Below are positions 38,193-38,602 of a stretch of 38,602 bases of DNA, in pieces. A model generated the notes under the pieces. It saw nothing but the letters and a program-made list of their open reading frames with translations, searched no databases and was not told where the DNA came from. Numbering within the stretch: the stretch's first letter is position 1; each line of letters begins with the position of its first letter. Made by a program: the position numbers and the translations under genes. Source of the stretch: a virus; the IMG/VR virus record IMGVR_UViG_3300032236_000882, positions 1 to 38,602 of that record, one strand, 5' to 3'.

Positions 38193-38479
38193 TTATGAGA
38201 TACGCACTAACACTATTTATTTTAGGATCAGCTATTTTGTACGGAGTGGCTAAAGCTAATTCATTAAGTTGCTACCAGTTCGGTAACTTCACTCAATGCT
38301 CTAACGGAGTATCCGCGTACCAGTTTGGGAACATTACACAGATTCAAACCCCTTCCACCATACGAACCCCAACCATACCGCCATTACCAACATTACTGCC
38401 ACCTCCAGCATATCCATCCAATCCCAATCAGGTTTTTGATCCATATCAACCCTACCAGCCATTTGGCAAAAGATATTAA
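38189..38479 (+). CDS. Secreted FGN-repeat protein with proline-rich tail, 96 aa
   Basis: The N-terminus has a signal peptide (MRYALTLFILGSAILYGVAKA, cut probably near residue 22-24). Two copies of YQFGN(F/I)TQ follow, at about 29-36 and 44-51, separated by a Cys-containing spacer. The last 45 residues are Pro-rich (PPLPTLLPPPAYP). FGN-type repeats with paired Cys occur in small envelope proteins of bacteria, so this is likely a periplasmic or outer-membrane-facing phage product. A role such as envelope alteration or superinfection exclusion is possible but untested. A second ATG six bases on has better SD spacing. Confidence 0.68.
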   Translation: MIMRYALTLFILGSAILYGVAKANSLSCYQFGNFTQCSNGVSAYQFGNITQIQTPSTIRTPTIPPLPTLLPPPAYPSNPNQVFDPYQPYQPFGKRY

Positions 38480-38602
38480 AAGTAAAGCCCCTAAACAGGG
38501 GCTTTGGCTATTAAGCGTTGGAAGTAACTTTATTTAATTGCTCAGTTACATCACGCTCAATCTTCTCAATGATGGACTTTACCTGCTTGTAAGCACCTGC
38601 AT
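38480..38602. repeat. Terminal direct repeat, right copy
   Basis: Exact copy of bases 1-123. It starts right after the stop of the gene at 38189-38479 and includes the hairpin terminator and most of the 50-aa gene on the minus strand. Confidence 0.95.
38484..38505. terminator. Copy of the junction terminator
   Basis: The stem AAAGCCCC / GGGGCTTT with loop TAAACA, the same as at 5-26, lies five bases after the last rightward stop codon. It separates the converging transcription arms. Confidence 0.72.

Noticed and set aside
1-38602. Prophage or temperate phage interpretation from the two HTH regulators
   Set aside because: No integrase, excisionase or recognisable att repeats. Small HTH proteins also occur in lytic phages, so lifestyle stays open.

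Overview
The window is the essentially complete genome of a P22-like podovirus. The calls that support this are a P22-type portal (732 codons), a scaffold followed by a P22-type coat protein, gp4-like and gp10-like tail accessory proteins, three ejection-type proteins, and a small and large terminase. The last 123 bases repeat the first 123 exactly, so the sequence is a closed circle of 38479 unique bases, or a molecule with a very short terminal repeat. Coding density is very high. Neighbouring genes are mostly joined by ATGA or TAATG stop/start overlaps, which indicates translational coupling. P22-type virions, an M15-type lysis peptidase and a signal peptide point to a Gram-negative host. 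The host genus cannot be read from the sequence. I see no integrase.

The transcription plan has two arms leaving a strand switch at about 31.27-31.39 kb. Leftward (minus strand): a small HTH protein, a primase-helicase, an iteron-like repeat cluster, small metabolic genes (RusA-like resolvase, MazG-like pyrophosphohydrolase, zinc-ribbon proteins), small and large terminase, portal, scaffold, tRNA-Thr, coat, small head proteins, and a large fibre region. The fibre region is followed by gp4-like, gp10-like, a collagen-like fibre, a cassette of three putative modifying enzymes, the ejection proteins, a collar fibre and the lysis genes. A free-standing HNH endonuclease gene with its own promoter sits antisense between the gp4-like and gp10-like genes.

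Rightward (plus strand): a recombination module (Sak4-like ATPase, a small unknown, a DUF669-type protein, a Cas4/RecB-like nuclease), a DNA methyltransferase broken by an in-frame stop, and then a string of small accessory genes. These include membrane peptides, a SANT/Myb-like protein, an XRE-type regulator and a secreted FGN-repeat protein. The two arms meet at a hairpin terminator at the circle junction.

The most unusual element is at 6.8-11 kb. A collagen-like tail fibre (three Gly-X-Thr blocks around a C1q-like domain) is immediately followed, in one coupled operon, by a GT4 glycosyltransferase, a Lys-rich small protein, a sulfotransferase-like P-loop protein and a 2-oxoglutarate/Fe(II) oxygenase. 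I propose this as a candidate phage pathway that decorates the collagen-like fibre by hydroxylation, glycosylation and/or sulfation. Also notable are a pair of face-to-face overlapping promoters with a long dyad at the strand switch, a GGAACAA iteron cluster beside the primase-helicase, and a capsid promoter directly abutting a tRNA gene.
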